The notes under the pieces: generated by a model | What the model saw: the letters and a program-made list of their open reading frames with translations, nothing else | Told to the model about the DNA's origin: nothing | Databases searched by the model: none | NCBI RefSeq assembly: GCF_018294505.1 | Contig: NC_057809.1 | Coordinates: forward strand, 414,136,104-414,200,103 | Source of the DNA: Triticum aestivum | Taxonomy: Eukaryota; Streptophyta; Magnoliopsida; Poales; Poaceae | Reading direction: 5' to 3' | Length of the DNA stretch: 64,000 nucleotides | Program-made: the position numbers and the translations under genes | In this document: in pieces, positions 34,300 to 45,477 of the stretch | Layout of the letters: every line of letters starts with the position of its first letter | Position numbering within the stretch: position 1 is the first letter of the stretch

Positions 34300-35883
34300 T
34301 GCTACCTCTTGAGCATTGCGTTGGTTTTCCCCGAAGAGGAAGGGATGATGCAGCAAAGTAGCGTAAGTATTTCCCTCAGTTTTTGAGAACCAAGGTATCA
34401 ATCCAGTAGGAGGCTACACGCGAGTCCCTCGTACCTGCACAAAAAAAATAAATCCTCGCAACCAACGCGAATAGGGGTTGTCAATCCCTACACAACCACT
34501 TACGAGAGTGAGATCTGATAGACATGATAAGATAATATTTTTGGAATTTTTGTGATAAAGATGCAAAGTAAAATAAAGGCAAAGTAAAAAAGCAAAGGAA
34601 ATAACTAAGTAGTAGGATATTAATATGATAAAGATAGACCCGGGGGCCATAGGTTTCACTAGTGGCTTCTCTCAAGAGCATAAGTATTCTACGGTGGGTG
34701 AACAAATTATTGTTGAGAAATTGACAGAATTGAGCATAGTTATGAGAATATCTAGGTATGATCATGTATATAGGCATCACGTCCGAGACAAGTAGACCAA
34801 CTCCTGCCTGCATCTACTACTATTACTCCACTCATCGACCGCTATCCAGCATGCATCTAGAGTATTAAGTTAAAAACAGAGTAACGCCTTAAGCAAGATG
34901 ACATGATGTAGAGGGATAGACTCATGCAATATGATGAAACCCCCATCTTGTTATCCTCGATGGCAACAATACAATACGTGCCTTGCTGCCCCTACTGTCA
35001 CTGGGAAAGGACACCGCAAGATTGAACCCAAAGCTAGGCACTTCTCCCATTGCAAGAAAAATCAATCTAGTAGGCCAAACCAAACTGATAATTCAAAGAG
35101 ACTTGCAAAGATAACCAATCATACATAAAAGAATTCAGAGAAGATTCAAATATTATTCATAGATAGGCTTGATCATAAACCCACAATTCATCGATCTCAA
35201 CAAACACACCGCAAAAAGAAGATTACATCGAATAGTTCTCTACAAGAGAGGGGGAGAACATTCTATTGAGATCCAAAAAGAGACAAGAAGCCGTCTAGCT
35301 AATAACTATGGACCTATAGGTCTGAGGTGAACTACTCACACTTCATCGGAGAGGCCATGGTGTTGATGTAGAAGCCCTCCATGATCGATGCCCCCTCCGG
35401 CGGAGCTCTGGAACAGGACCCAAGATGGGATCTCATGGATACAGAAAGTTGCGGCGGTGGAATTAGGTTTTTGGCTCTATATCTGATCATTTGGGGGTAC
35501 GTAGGTATATATAGGAGGAAGGAGTACGTCGGTGGAGCAACAGGGGGCCCACGAGGGTGGAGGGCACGCCTGGAAGGGTAGGCGCGCCCCCCTACCTCGT
35601 GGCCTCCTCTTTTATGTCTTGACATAGGGTCCAAGTCTCCCGGGTCTTGTTTGTTGAGAAAATCACGTTCCCGAAGGTTTCATTCCGTTTGGACTTCATT
35701 TGATATTCCTTTTCTTCGAAACCCTAAAACAGGCAAAAAACAACAATTCTGGGTTGGGCCTCCGGTTCATAGGTTAGTCCCAAAAATAATATAAAAGTGG
35801 ATAATAAAGCCCAATAATGTCCAAAACAGTAGATAATATAGCATGGAGCAATCAAAAATTATAGATACGTTGGAGACATATCA
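34300..35883 (-). repeat. Sabrina 3' LTR (left)
   Basis: 1584 bp and intact. It contains a TATATATAGGAGGAAGG-type promoter region near 35508. Minus frames such as 34481-34813 recur in all Sabrina LTR copies (compare 40265-40597) and are not genes. Confidence 0.9.
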
Positions 35884-38690
35884 AGCATCCCCAAGCTTAA
35901 TTCCTGCTCGTCCGCGAGTAGGTAAATGATAAAAATAGAATTTTTGATGCGGAGTGCTACTTGGCATAATTTTAATGTAATTCTTCTTAATTGTGGTATG
36001 AATATTCAGATCCGAAAGATTCAAGACAAAAGTTTAATATTGACATAAAAATAATAATACTTCAAGCATACTAACAAAGCAATTATGTCTTCCCAAAATA
36101 ACATGGCCAAAGAAAGTTATCCCTACAAAATCATATAGTCTGGCTATGCTCCATCTTCACCACACAAAATATTTAAATCATGCACAACCCCGATGACAAG
36201 CCAAGCAATTGTTTCATACTTTTGACATTCTCAAAACTTTTTCAATTTTCACGCAATACATGAGCGTGAGCCATGGACATAGCACTATATGTGGAATAGA
36301 ACGGTGGTTGTGGAGAAGACAAAAAAGGGAAGATAATCTCACATCAACTAGGCGTATCAACGGGCTATGGAGATGCCCATAAATAGATATCAATGTGAGT
36401 GACTAGGGATTGCCATGCATTGGATGCACTAGAGATATAAGTATATGAAAGATCAAAAAGAAACTAAGTGGGTGTGCATCCAACTTGCTTGCTCATGAAG
36501 ACCTGGGGCATTTTGAGGAAGCCCATCATTGCAATATACAAGCCAAGTTCTATAATGAAAAATTCCCACTAGTATATGAAAGTGATAACAGGAGAGACTC
36601 TCTACTATGAATATCATGGTGCTACTTTGAAGCACAAGTGTGGTAAAAGGTTAGTAACATTGTCCCTTCTCTCTTTTTATTTGGGCCTTTTCTCTTTTTT
36701 ATGGCCTCTTTATTTATTTATTTTTTATTTTTCGTCCGGAGTCTCATCCCGACTTGTGGGGGAATCATAGTCTCCACCATCCTTTCCTCACTGGGACAAT
36801 GCTCTAATAATGATGATCATCACACTTTTATTTTTCTTACAACTCAAGAATTACAACTCGATACTTAGAACAATATATGACTCTATATGAATGCCTCCGG
36901 CGGTGTACCGGGATAAGCAATGAATCAAGAGTGACACGTATGAAAGAATTATGAATGGTGGCTTTGCCACAAATACGATGTCAACTACATGATCATGCTA
37001 AGAAATATGACAATGATGGAGTGTGTCATAATAAACGGAATGGTGGAAAGTTGCATGGCAATATATCTCAGAATGGCTATGGGAATGCCATAATAGGTAG
37101 GTATGGTGGCTGTTTTGAGGAAGGTATATGGTGGGTGTATGATATCGGCGAAAGGTGCGCGGTATTAGAGAGGCTAGCAAAGGTGGAAGGGTGAGAAAAG
37201 TGTGTATAATCCATGGACTCAACGTTAGTCATAAAGAACTCATATACTTATTGCAAAAATCTACAAGTTATCAAAGCAAAGTATTACGCACATGCTCCTA
37301 GGGGGATAGATTGGTAGGAAAAGACCATCGCTCGTCCCCGACCGCCACTCATAAGGAAGACAATCAAAAAATAAATCATGCTCCGACTTCATCACATAAC
37401 GGTTCACCGTACGTGCATGCTACGGGAATCACAAACTTTAACACAAGTATTTATCAAATTCACAACTACTCAACTAGCACAACTTTAATATCACCATCTT
37501 CATATCTCAAAACAATTATCAAGCATCGAACTTCTCATAGTATTCAACACACTCATAAGAAAGTTTTATTATTAATCTTGTATATCAAGCATATTAGGAT
37601 TTTAAGCAAATTACCATGCTATTTAAGACTCTCAAAATAATCTAAGTGAAGCATGAGAGATCAATAGTTTCTATAAAACAAATCCACCACCATGCTCTAA
37701 AAGATATAAGTGAAGCACTAGAACAAAACTATATAACTCAAAAGATATAAGCGAAGCACATAGAGTATTCTAAAAAATTTCAAATCATGTATGGCTCTAT
37801 CAAAAGGTGTGTACAGCAAGGATGATTGTGGTAAACTAAAAAGTAAATACTCAAATCATACAAGACGCTCCAAGCAAAACACATATCATGTGGCGAATAA
37901 AAATATAGCTCCAAGTAAAGTTACCGATAGAAGTAGAAGAAAGAGGGGATGCCTTCCGGGGCATCCCCAAGCTTTGGATTTTAGGTGTCCTTAGATTATC
38001 TTGGGGGTGCGATGGGCATCCCCAAGCTTAGGCTCTTGTCACTCCTTGTTCCATAATCCATCAAATCTTTACCCAAAACTTGAAAACTTCACAACACAAA
38101 ACTTAAAGTAGAAAATTTTGTGAGCTCCGTTAGCGAAAGAAAATAAAAGACCACTTCAAGGTACTGTAATGAACTCATTCTTTATTTATATTGGTGTTAT
38201 ACCTACTTCATTCCAACTTCTCTATGGTTTATAAACTATTTTAGTAGCCATAGATTCATCAAAATAAGCAAACAACACACGAAAAACAGAATCTGTCAAA
38301 AACAGAACAGTCTGTAGTAATCTGTAGCTAGCGCAAGATCTAGAACCCCAAAAATTCTAAACTAAATTTCTGGACGTGAGAAATTTATATATTAATCATC
38401 TGAAAAAAGAATTAACTAAATATCACTTTCCAAATAAAAATGGCAGTAGTTCTTGTGAGTGCTAAAGTTTCTGTTTTTTACAGCAAGTGTAACAAGACCT
38501 TCCCCAAGTCTTCCCAACTGTTCTACTTGGCACAAACACTAATTAAACACAAAAAACACAACTAAAACAGAGGCTAGATAAATTATTTATTACTAAACAG
38601 GATCAAAAAGCAAGGAATAAAAATAAAATTGGGTTGCCTCCCAACAAGCGCTATCGTTTAACGCCCCTAGCTAGGCATAACAAGCAAGGA
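35884..38690 (-). other. Sabrina 3' non-coding internal region with repeated PPT-like motif
   Basis: 2.8 kb without credible coding. The 14-mer AAGCTTGGGGATGC (minus) occurs exactly three times: at 35885-35898 next to the LTR, at 37961-37974 and at 38016-38029. The middle copy overlaps a 9-bp perfect hairpin, GGGGATGCC (37945-37953) with GGCATCCCC (37960-37968). Confidence 0.6.
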
Positions 38691-38695
38691 TAGAT

Positions 38696-39341
38696 CTAGG
38701 TATTGCCATCTTTGGTAGGCAATCCATAAGTGGCTCTCATAACAGATTCATAAGGTAATTTAATTTTATTTCTAGGAAAGTGTTCCATGCCTTTCCTTAA
38801 TGGAAATTGGAATCTAATATTTCCTTCCTTCATATCAATACTTGCACCAATCGTTCTAAGGAAAGGTCTACCAAGAATAATAGGACATGAAGGATTGCAA
38901 TCTATGTCAAGAACAATAAAATCTACGGGCACATAATTCCTATTTGCAACAATAATAACATCATTAATTCTTCCCATAGGTTTCTTAATAGTGGAATCCG
39001 CAAGGTGCAAGTTTAAAGAGCAATCATCAAAATCACGGAAACCTAACAAATCACATAGTCTTTGGAATTGTGGAAACACTAGCACCCAAATCACATAAAG
39101 CATAGCATTCATGATCTTTAATTTTAATTTTAATAGTTGGTTCCCACTCATCATAAAGCTTTCGAGGTATAGAAACTTCCAATTCAAGTTTTTCTTTATA
39201 AGATTGCATCAAGGCATCAACGATATGTTTTGTAAACGCTTTATTTTGACTATAAGCATGAGGAGAATTTAGCACGGATTGTAACAAGGAAATACAATCA
39301 ATCAAAGAGCAATTTTCATAGTTAAATTCCTTTAAATCCAT
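38696..39341 (-). pseudogene. Sabrina aspartic protease, frameshifted
   Basis: The minus frame at 39051-39341 ends with YALCDLGASVSTIPKTM, where DLGAS is the active-site region of Athila-type proteases. After a frameshift at about 39051-39070 the protein continues as CDLLGFRDFDDCSLNLHLAD, VDFIVLDIDCNPSCPIILGR and PFLRTIGASIDMKEGNIRF, a normal retropepsin C-terminal half, to 38696. No RT follows. Confidence 0.8.
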
Positions 39342-39374
39342 AATAGTGGGTTTAGCAACATCTAGGGTTTTAAT

Positions 39375-39836
39375 TTATTCAATCCCACTTTTATCAATTT
39401 TAGCATCAAGATCAAAAAATTCCGAATTCTTGGAATGCCTTCTAGGTAAAGGTGGATCATATTCGGTCCCATCATTATGAAGATTCATATTGCAAAACAA
39501 AGATTTAATAGGGGACACATCAATAACTTTTAGATCTTCATCTTTATTTTCATAGCAATCCGGTTTAGCGGCCATCTTATTAACTAAGGTAGCCTGCTTA
39601 TCCAAAATTTCAGCAGTTAATTTCTCAAGATGAGCAATTTGGGATCTCAAACCATCGAATTCTTTAGACATATCATCAAGCTCTTTATTCATAAAACTCA
39701 TAAAACTTTTCTGTTCTTTAAGCTCGTTTCTGAAGAAACTATTATGTTCAAATTGCAAAACCATAAAACTCCTGACATTACTTTCGATCTCTTCTAGCCT
39801 TTTAAGGTGGAGATCACCAAATTTAGGTAGAGCCAT
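39375..39836 (-). CDS. Sabrina gag-like coiled-coil ORF
   Basis: From an ATG at 39834-39836, 154 codons: MALPKFGDLHLKRLEEIESN, a helical coiled-coil region (FMNKELDDMSKEFDGLRSQI, HLEKLTAEILDKQATLVNKM) and a C-terminal RRHSKNSEFFDLDAKIDKSG. The frame is open through this length. I choose the internal ATG rather than the frame's upstream end at 40073 because the upstream part is leader sequence. Without a gag capsid domain I call it gag-like by position only. Confidence 0.55.
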   Translation of the reverse strand: MALPKFGDLHLKRLEEIESNVRSFMVLQFEHNSFFRNELKEQKSFMSFMNKELDDMSKEFDGLRSQIAHLEKLTAEILDKQATLVNKMAAKPDCYENKDEDLKVIDVSPIKSLFCNMNLHNDGTEYDPPLPRRHSKNSEFFDLDAKIDKSGIE

Positions 39837-40055
39837 ACAGGCAAGCAAGCAAACTAACACACAAGCAAACAAAAAGCAAGTGGGCAAAAAGAGGCAAAAT
39901 AGAGAAAGAGATGGAGGATAGAGAGAGAGAGAGGGCGAATAAAACGGCAAGGGTGAAGTGGGGGAGAGGAAAACGAGAGGCAAATAGCAAATAATGTAAT
40001 GCGGGAGATAAGGGTATGTGATGGGTACTTGGTCTGTTGACTTTTGCGTAGACCT

Positions 40056-40072
40056 CCCCGGCAACGGTGCCA
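40056..40072 (-). promoter_or_regulatory. Sabrina primer-binding site (tRNA-Asp)
   Basis: The minus strand reads TGGCACCGTTGCCGGGG, starting 11 nt inside the right LTR. It is complementary to the 3' end of plant tRNA-Asp (TGGCGCCGTTGCCGGGG expected) with one G-to-A difference. The position fixes the right LTR as the 5' LTR. Confidence 0.8.
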
Positions 40073-40083
40073 AAAATCCTTCT

Positions 40084-43000
40084 TGCTACCTCTTGAGCAC
40101 TGCGTTGGTTTTCCCCGAAGAGGAAGGGACGATGCAGCAAAGTAGCGTAAGTATATCCCTCAGTTTTTGAGAACCAAGGTATCAATCCAGTTGGAGGCTA
40201 CACGCGAGTCCCTCGTACCTGCACAAAACAAATAAATCATCGCAACCAACGCGAATAGGGGTTGTCAATCCCTACACGACCACTTATGAGAGTGAGATCT
40301 GATAGATATGATAAGATAATATTTTTGGTATTTTTGTGATAAAGATGCAAAGTAAAATAAAGGCAAAGTAAAAAAGCAAAGGAAATAACTAAGTAGTAGG
40401 AGATTAATATGATAAAGATAGACCCGGGGGCCATAGGTTTCACTAGTGGCTTCTCTTGAGAGCATAAGTATTCTACGGTGGGTGAACAAATTACTGTTGA
40501 GCAATTGACAGAATTGAGCATAGTTATGAGAATATCTAGGTATGATCATGTATATAGGCATCACGTCCAAGACAAGTAGACCGACTCCTGCCTGCATCTA
40601 CTACTATTACTCCACTCATTGACCGCTATCCAGCATGCATCTAGAGTATTAAGTTCAAAACAGAGTAACGCCTTAAGCAAGATGACATGATGTAGAGGGA
40701 TAGACTCATGCAATATGATGAAAACCCCATCTTGTTATCCTCGATGGCAGCAATACAATACGTGCCTTCCTGCCCCTACTGTCACTGGGAAAGGACACCG
40801 CAAGATTGAACCCAAAGCTAAGCACTTCTCCCATTGCAAGAAAAATCAATCTAGTAGGCCAAACCAAACTAATAATTTGAAGAGACTTGCAAAGATAACC
40901 AATCATACATAAAAGAATTCAGAGAAGATTCAAATATTATTCATAGATAGACTTGATCATAAACCCACAATTCATCGGTCTCAACAAACACACCGCAAAA
41001 AGAAGATTACATCGAATAGTTCTCCACAAGAGAGGGGGAGAACATTGTATTGAGATCCAAGAAGAGAGAAGAAGCCATCTAGCTAATAACTATGGACCCG
41101 TAGGTCTGAGGTGAACTACTCACACTTGATCGGAGAGACTATGGTGTTGATGTAGAAGACCTCCGTGATCTATGCCCCCTTCGGCGGAGCTCCGCAACAG
41201 GCCCCAAGATGGGATCTCGTGGATACAGAAAGTTGTGGCGGTGGAATTAGGTTTTTGGCTCCGTATCTGATCGTTTGGGGGTACGTAGGTCTATATAGGA
41301 GGAAGGAGTACATCGGTGGAGCAACATGTGACGCCCGAATAATTGAGCTACAGTAATTCCCTGCTAATGATGGCACGTCACCACGATTCCCGTTAAATTA
41401 AACTCACATTGATTCAAGCGGAATTCAAATTCACATTTAAACTAAAGCCAAACGCTAAAAGTTCTCAAACATTAAAACTTAAATGTTCTAAGTGTGAAAA
41501 ATAAATGCAAAGGCTTATTGGTAAGGGAATCAACTTTTTATAAAATATTTAAATGCCCTTACTTAAATAAAACTGCAGCTTAGACACGTAAATAAATGCC
41601 TTTTTCAATTAATAAAATATTAACTAAGTTATTTAATTGCCCAAAACTATTGGGGCAGTGGCATGTTTATTAAAACTAAATTAGGTACAACTTTGGTATT
41701 TTTACAAAACTATAATAAAATACAAAACTAAAAGAAAACAGTAAGGAAAAATAAATAAAAGGAAAAAGGCAAAACAAAAAAAGCAAAATTAGGAAAGGAA
41801 ACCACCTGGGCCGTTCGGCCCAACTAGGCAACCAGGCTACCCGACCGGCCCACCCTACCCCTACTTAACCCCCACTCCCACCGAACCCTAGCCCATATTC
41901 CCCACTCCCCCCACGCTCGGTCCACTCCCCCCTGCTCGGTCCACTCCCTCCCGATCCGATCTGGATCGGGATCCCGTTGACGCCGCCGCCGATCCCCGCG
42001 GCCACTATGCCGGAGCTGCCACCGTCGCCCTCCGCCTCGACCCCCCCCCCCCCCCCCCCGCCGGACCGCTTCATCCTCGTCTTCCCCTCGCCCCTCTCCC
42101 CCTCCGTGCCCGTCGCCGCCTGGACCGCGCCGGCGCCAGGAGCTCCCCCACCGGTCTGCTTCCCCGTCGCAAGTCGTCTCCGTCCTTCCCCTCGACACCC
42201 GCTGCCCTAGACCCTACGTCTCCGGTGAGGCTACGGCCTCCGCGCCCCTCCTCTCTCTCCCCCTCGCTCGCTCACCGCGCCGTCCGCGCTCCGGCATGCC
42301 CGCGCCTCGCCGGCGCCCGCGCGGCCACAGCCGCCAGTCCCGCCACTCCTCACTGCATCGCGCACACGCCACACCGCCCGCTGCTGCCGCTGCGTCTCCC
42401 TAGCGCCCGCTTCACCGCGGCTCCCGCCCGGCCACTTTCCCGCGGCCAACAGCCGTGCCTCGCCCCGTTCTGCTCGCCCGCGCCACCCACAGCCGAGCGT
42501 GCCATCGCCCTGCCTCTGCCCCGCGGAAGCCCTGCCACTACTCCACGCCGGCGCGCCCCCTGGCCCCCCTGCTCCCTATGACCGCCCTACCATGGTCGCC
42601 GGTGCCCCGCCGCGCCCAAGTCGGGTGCGCCCTGCGGGACAACGCCCGTTTGGGCTGTGCCTGTTAGCCCCCCGGCCCTATGACAAGTGGGGCCATCCCC
42701 AGAACGGTCTTAAAAAGGAAGATTAAAACATAATAATAATTAATAATAAAGTTAATTAACTAATTAATTAACTTAATTAATTCTGTTAACTAAGTATTAA
42801 ACCAAATTAAGCTGCTAATTAATCTAACTAAATAGTTAGTTAGTTAGGCAATGACATGTTGGTCCCACGCATCAGGTTGACCAGTCAACTCCGTTCACTG
42901 CTGACGTCAGCATGACATCATGCTGATGTCACCTTTTTCGAATTAAATTAAATAATTGATTAAAATCCAGAAATTAATAAAATCTTTAGAAAATCATATC

Positions 43001-45437
43001 TTTTAATCCGTAACTCGGATTAAATTATTTTCAACATGAAAGTTGCTCAGAACGACGAGACACATCTGGATACGCAGCCCATTCGTCCGCCACACACCCC
43101 TAACATATCAAACTCGCAACTTTTTCCCTCCGTCTCCTCTGCCCGAAAACGCAAAACACCGGGGATACTTTCCCGGATGTTTCCCCCCTTCACCGGTATC
43201 ACCTCATACCGCGTTAGGGCACGCCTAGCATCACGCTTTGCTTTTTCATGCATCGTTATGCACCTCTTTGCATTGTATTAATTGTTTCTTCTCCCCTCTT
43301 CTTCCGCTAGACACCGAGACTGACGCCGCTGCTACCCAGTACGACTACGGAGTTGACAACCCCTCTCTCTTGCCAGAGCAACCAGGCAAGCCCCCCCTTG
43401 ATCACCAGATACCGCCTACTCTCCTCTATACTGCTTGCATTAGAGCAGTGCAGCATGTTACTGCTTTCCGTTAATCCTATTCTGATGCATAGCCTGTCAT
43501 TGCTGCTACAACTGTTGATACCTTACCTGCAATCCGAAATGCTTAGTATAGGATGCTAGTGTTCCATCAGTGGCCCTACACTCTTGTCCGTCTGCCATGC
43601 TATACTACTGGGTCGTGATCACTTCGGGAGGTGATCACGGGCATATGGTATATACTTATACGGTTACATTACTTATGATACTGTTCGGAGATGGGGACTG
43701 AAGGGGCAGGTGGCTCCATCCAGGTAGTGGTGGGCCTGAGTTCCCGACGGCCCCTGACTGTTACTTTGAGGCGGAGCGATAGGGCAGGTTGAGACCACCT
43801 AGGAGAGAGGTGGGCCTGGCCCTGGTCGGCGTCCGTGGTTATTTCAAAATAACACGCTTAACGAGATCTTGGTATTTGATCTGAGTCTGGCTACTGGCCT
43901 ATACGCACTAACCATCTACGCGGGGACAGTTATGGGCACTCGACGTCGTGGTATCAGCCGAAGCCTTCGTGACGTCAGCGACTGAGCGGCGCGCGCCGGA
44001 TTGGAACGTAAGCCTGCTCTTGTATTAAGGGGGCTAGTTCTGCTTCCGGTCGCCCTCGCAACGTGCAGGTGTGCAATGGGCGATGGGCCCAGACCCCTGC
44101 GCCATAGGATTTAGACCGGCGTGCTAACCTCTCTGTTGTGCCTAGGTAGGGCTGCAACATGTTGATCTTCCGAGGCCGGGCATGACCCAGGAAAGTGTGT
44201 CCGGCCAAATGGGATCGAGCGTGTTGGGTTATGTGGTGCACCCCTGCAGGGAAGTTAATCTATTCGAATAGCCGTGATCTTCGGTAACAGGACGACTTGG
44301 AGTTGTACCTTGACCTTATGACAACTAGAACCGGATACTTAATAAAACATACCCTTCCAAGTGCTAGATACAACCGGTGATCGCTCTCTCACAGGGCGAC
44401 GAGGGGAGGATCATCGGTTAGGATTATGCTACTCGATGTTACTTGGTGAACTTACCATCTACTCTCTTCTCCTACTACAAGATGGAGGATACCAGAAGCG
44501 TAGTCTTCGAAAGGACTAGCTATCCCCCTCTTATTCCGGCATTCTGCAGTTCAGTCCACATATGATACCCTGATTCCATTTGATAACAATGCATACATAT
44601 GTAGTGTAGCTCCTTACTTGCGAGTACTTTGGATGAGTACTCACGGTTGCTTTGCTCCCTCTTCTCCCCTTTTCTATACCCGATTGCTGCGACCAGACGT
44701 TGGAGTCCAGGAGCCAGACGCCACCGTCGATGACGACTACTACTACTCGGGAGGTGCCTACTACTACGTGAAGCCCGCTGACGGCGACCAGGAGTAGTTA
44801 GGAGGATCCCAGGCAGGAGGCATGCGCCTCTTTCGAGCTGTATCCCTATTTGTGCTAGCCTTCTTAAGGCAAACTTGTTTAACTTATGTCTGTACTCAGA
44901 TATTGTTGCTTCCGCTGACTCGTCTATGATCGAGCTCTTGTATTCGAGCCCTCGAGGCCCCTGGCTTGTAATATGATGCTTGTATGACTTATTTTATTTG
45001 TAGAGTTGTGTTGTGATATCTTCCCGTGAGTCCCTGATCTTGATCATACACGTTTGCGTGTATGATTAGTGTACGATTGAATCGGGGGCGTCACACAACC
45101 GGGGGCCCACGAGGGTGGAGGGCGCACCTGGGGGTAGGCGCGCCCCCTACCACGTGGCCTCCTCTTTTTTGTCTTGACATAGGGTCCAAGTCTCCCGGGT
45201 CTTGTTTGTTGAGAAAATCACGTTCCCGAAGGTTTCATTCCATTTGGACTCCGTTTGATATTCCTTTTCTTCGAAACCCTAAAACAGGCAAAAACAGCAA
45301 TTCTGGGCTGGGCCTCCGGTTAATAGGTTAGTCCCAAAAATAAAATAAAAGTGGATAATAAAGCCCAATAATGTCCGAAACAGTAGATAATATAGCATGG
45401 AGCAATCAAAAATTATAGATACGTTGGAGACGTATCA
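40084..45437 (-). repeat. Sabrina 5' LTR (right), interrupted by a solo LTR
   Basis: LTR sequence at 40084-41326 and 45101-45437 joins to about 1580 bp when the insertion 41327-45095 and one target copy are removed, matching the 1584-bp left LTR. Confidence 0.9.
41327..45095. mobile_element. 3.8-kb solo LTR (TGTGACGCCC...GGGCGTCACA)
   Basis: It begins TGTGACGCCC and ends GGGCGTCACA, starting TG and ending CA as an LTR does, with no internal retroelement domains. It is flanked by CAACA (41322-41326) and CAACC (45096-45100), a 5-bp duplication with one mismatch. The Sabrina left LTR shows the empty site GCAACAGGGGG near 35539. It has GC-rich stretches (41850-42660, with a 19-C run at 42041-42059) and AT-rich stretches (42720-42850). 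Open frames in the GC-rich part have no domains. I think I have seen this long LTR type in wheat gypsy elements but give no family name. Solo status is inferred from length and lack of coding. Confidence 0.65.
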
Positions 45438-45477
45438 CACCTGGTTAATCTACTAACTTTTATTTCCATTCATTTCA

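Larger units (their letters stand above)
34300..45437 (-). mobile_element. Sabrina gypsy retrotransposon (non-autonomous)
   Basis: The ends are TGCTACCTCTTGAGC (34300) and GGAGACGTATCA (45437), with identical TSD CACCT at 34295-34299 and 45438-45442. LTRs are 34300-35883 (1584 bp) and 40084-45437, the latter enlarged by a 3.8-kb insertion. On minus, the PPT-like AAGCTTGGGGATGC abuts the left LTR and a tRNA-Asp type primer site abuts the right. I recognise the LTR as the abundant Triticeae family Sabrina (Athila-like gypsy). Only a coiled-coil gag-like ORF and a protease remain; there is no reverse transcriptase or integrase, as is usual for Sabrina. The LTRs differ at about 10 of the first 255 positions. 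Confidence 0.9.

Noticed and set aside
34481..34813. 110-codon minus ORF
   Set aside because: The same frame appears in each Sabrina LTR copy (40265-40597, and partly 11207-11449); it is LTR sequence.
42225..42726. GC-rich open frames encoding Pro/Ala/Arg-rich products
   Set aside because: They lie in a high-GC part of the solo LTR and are open in several frames on both strands; composition alone explains them.
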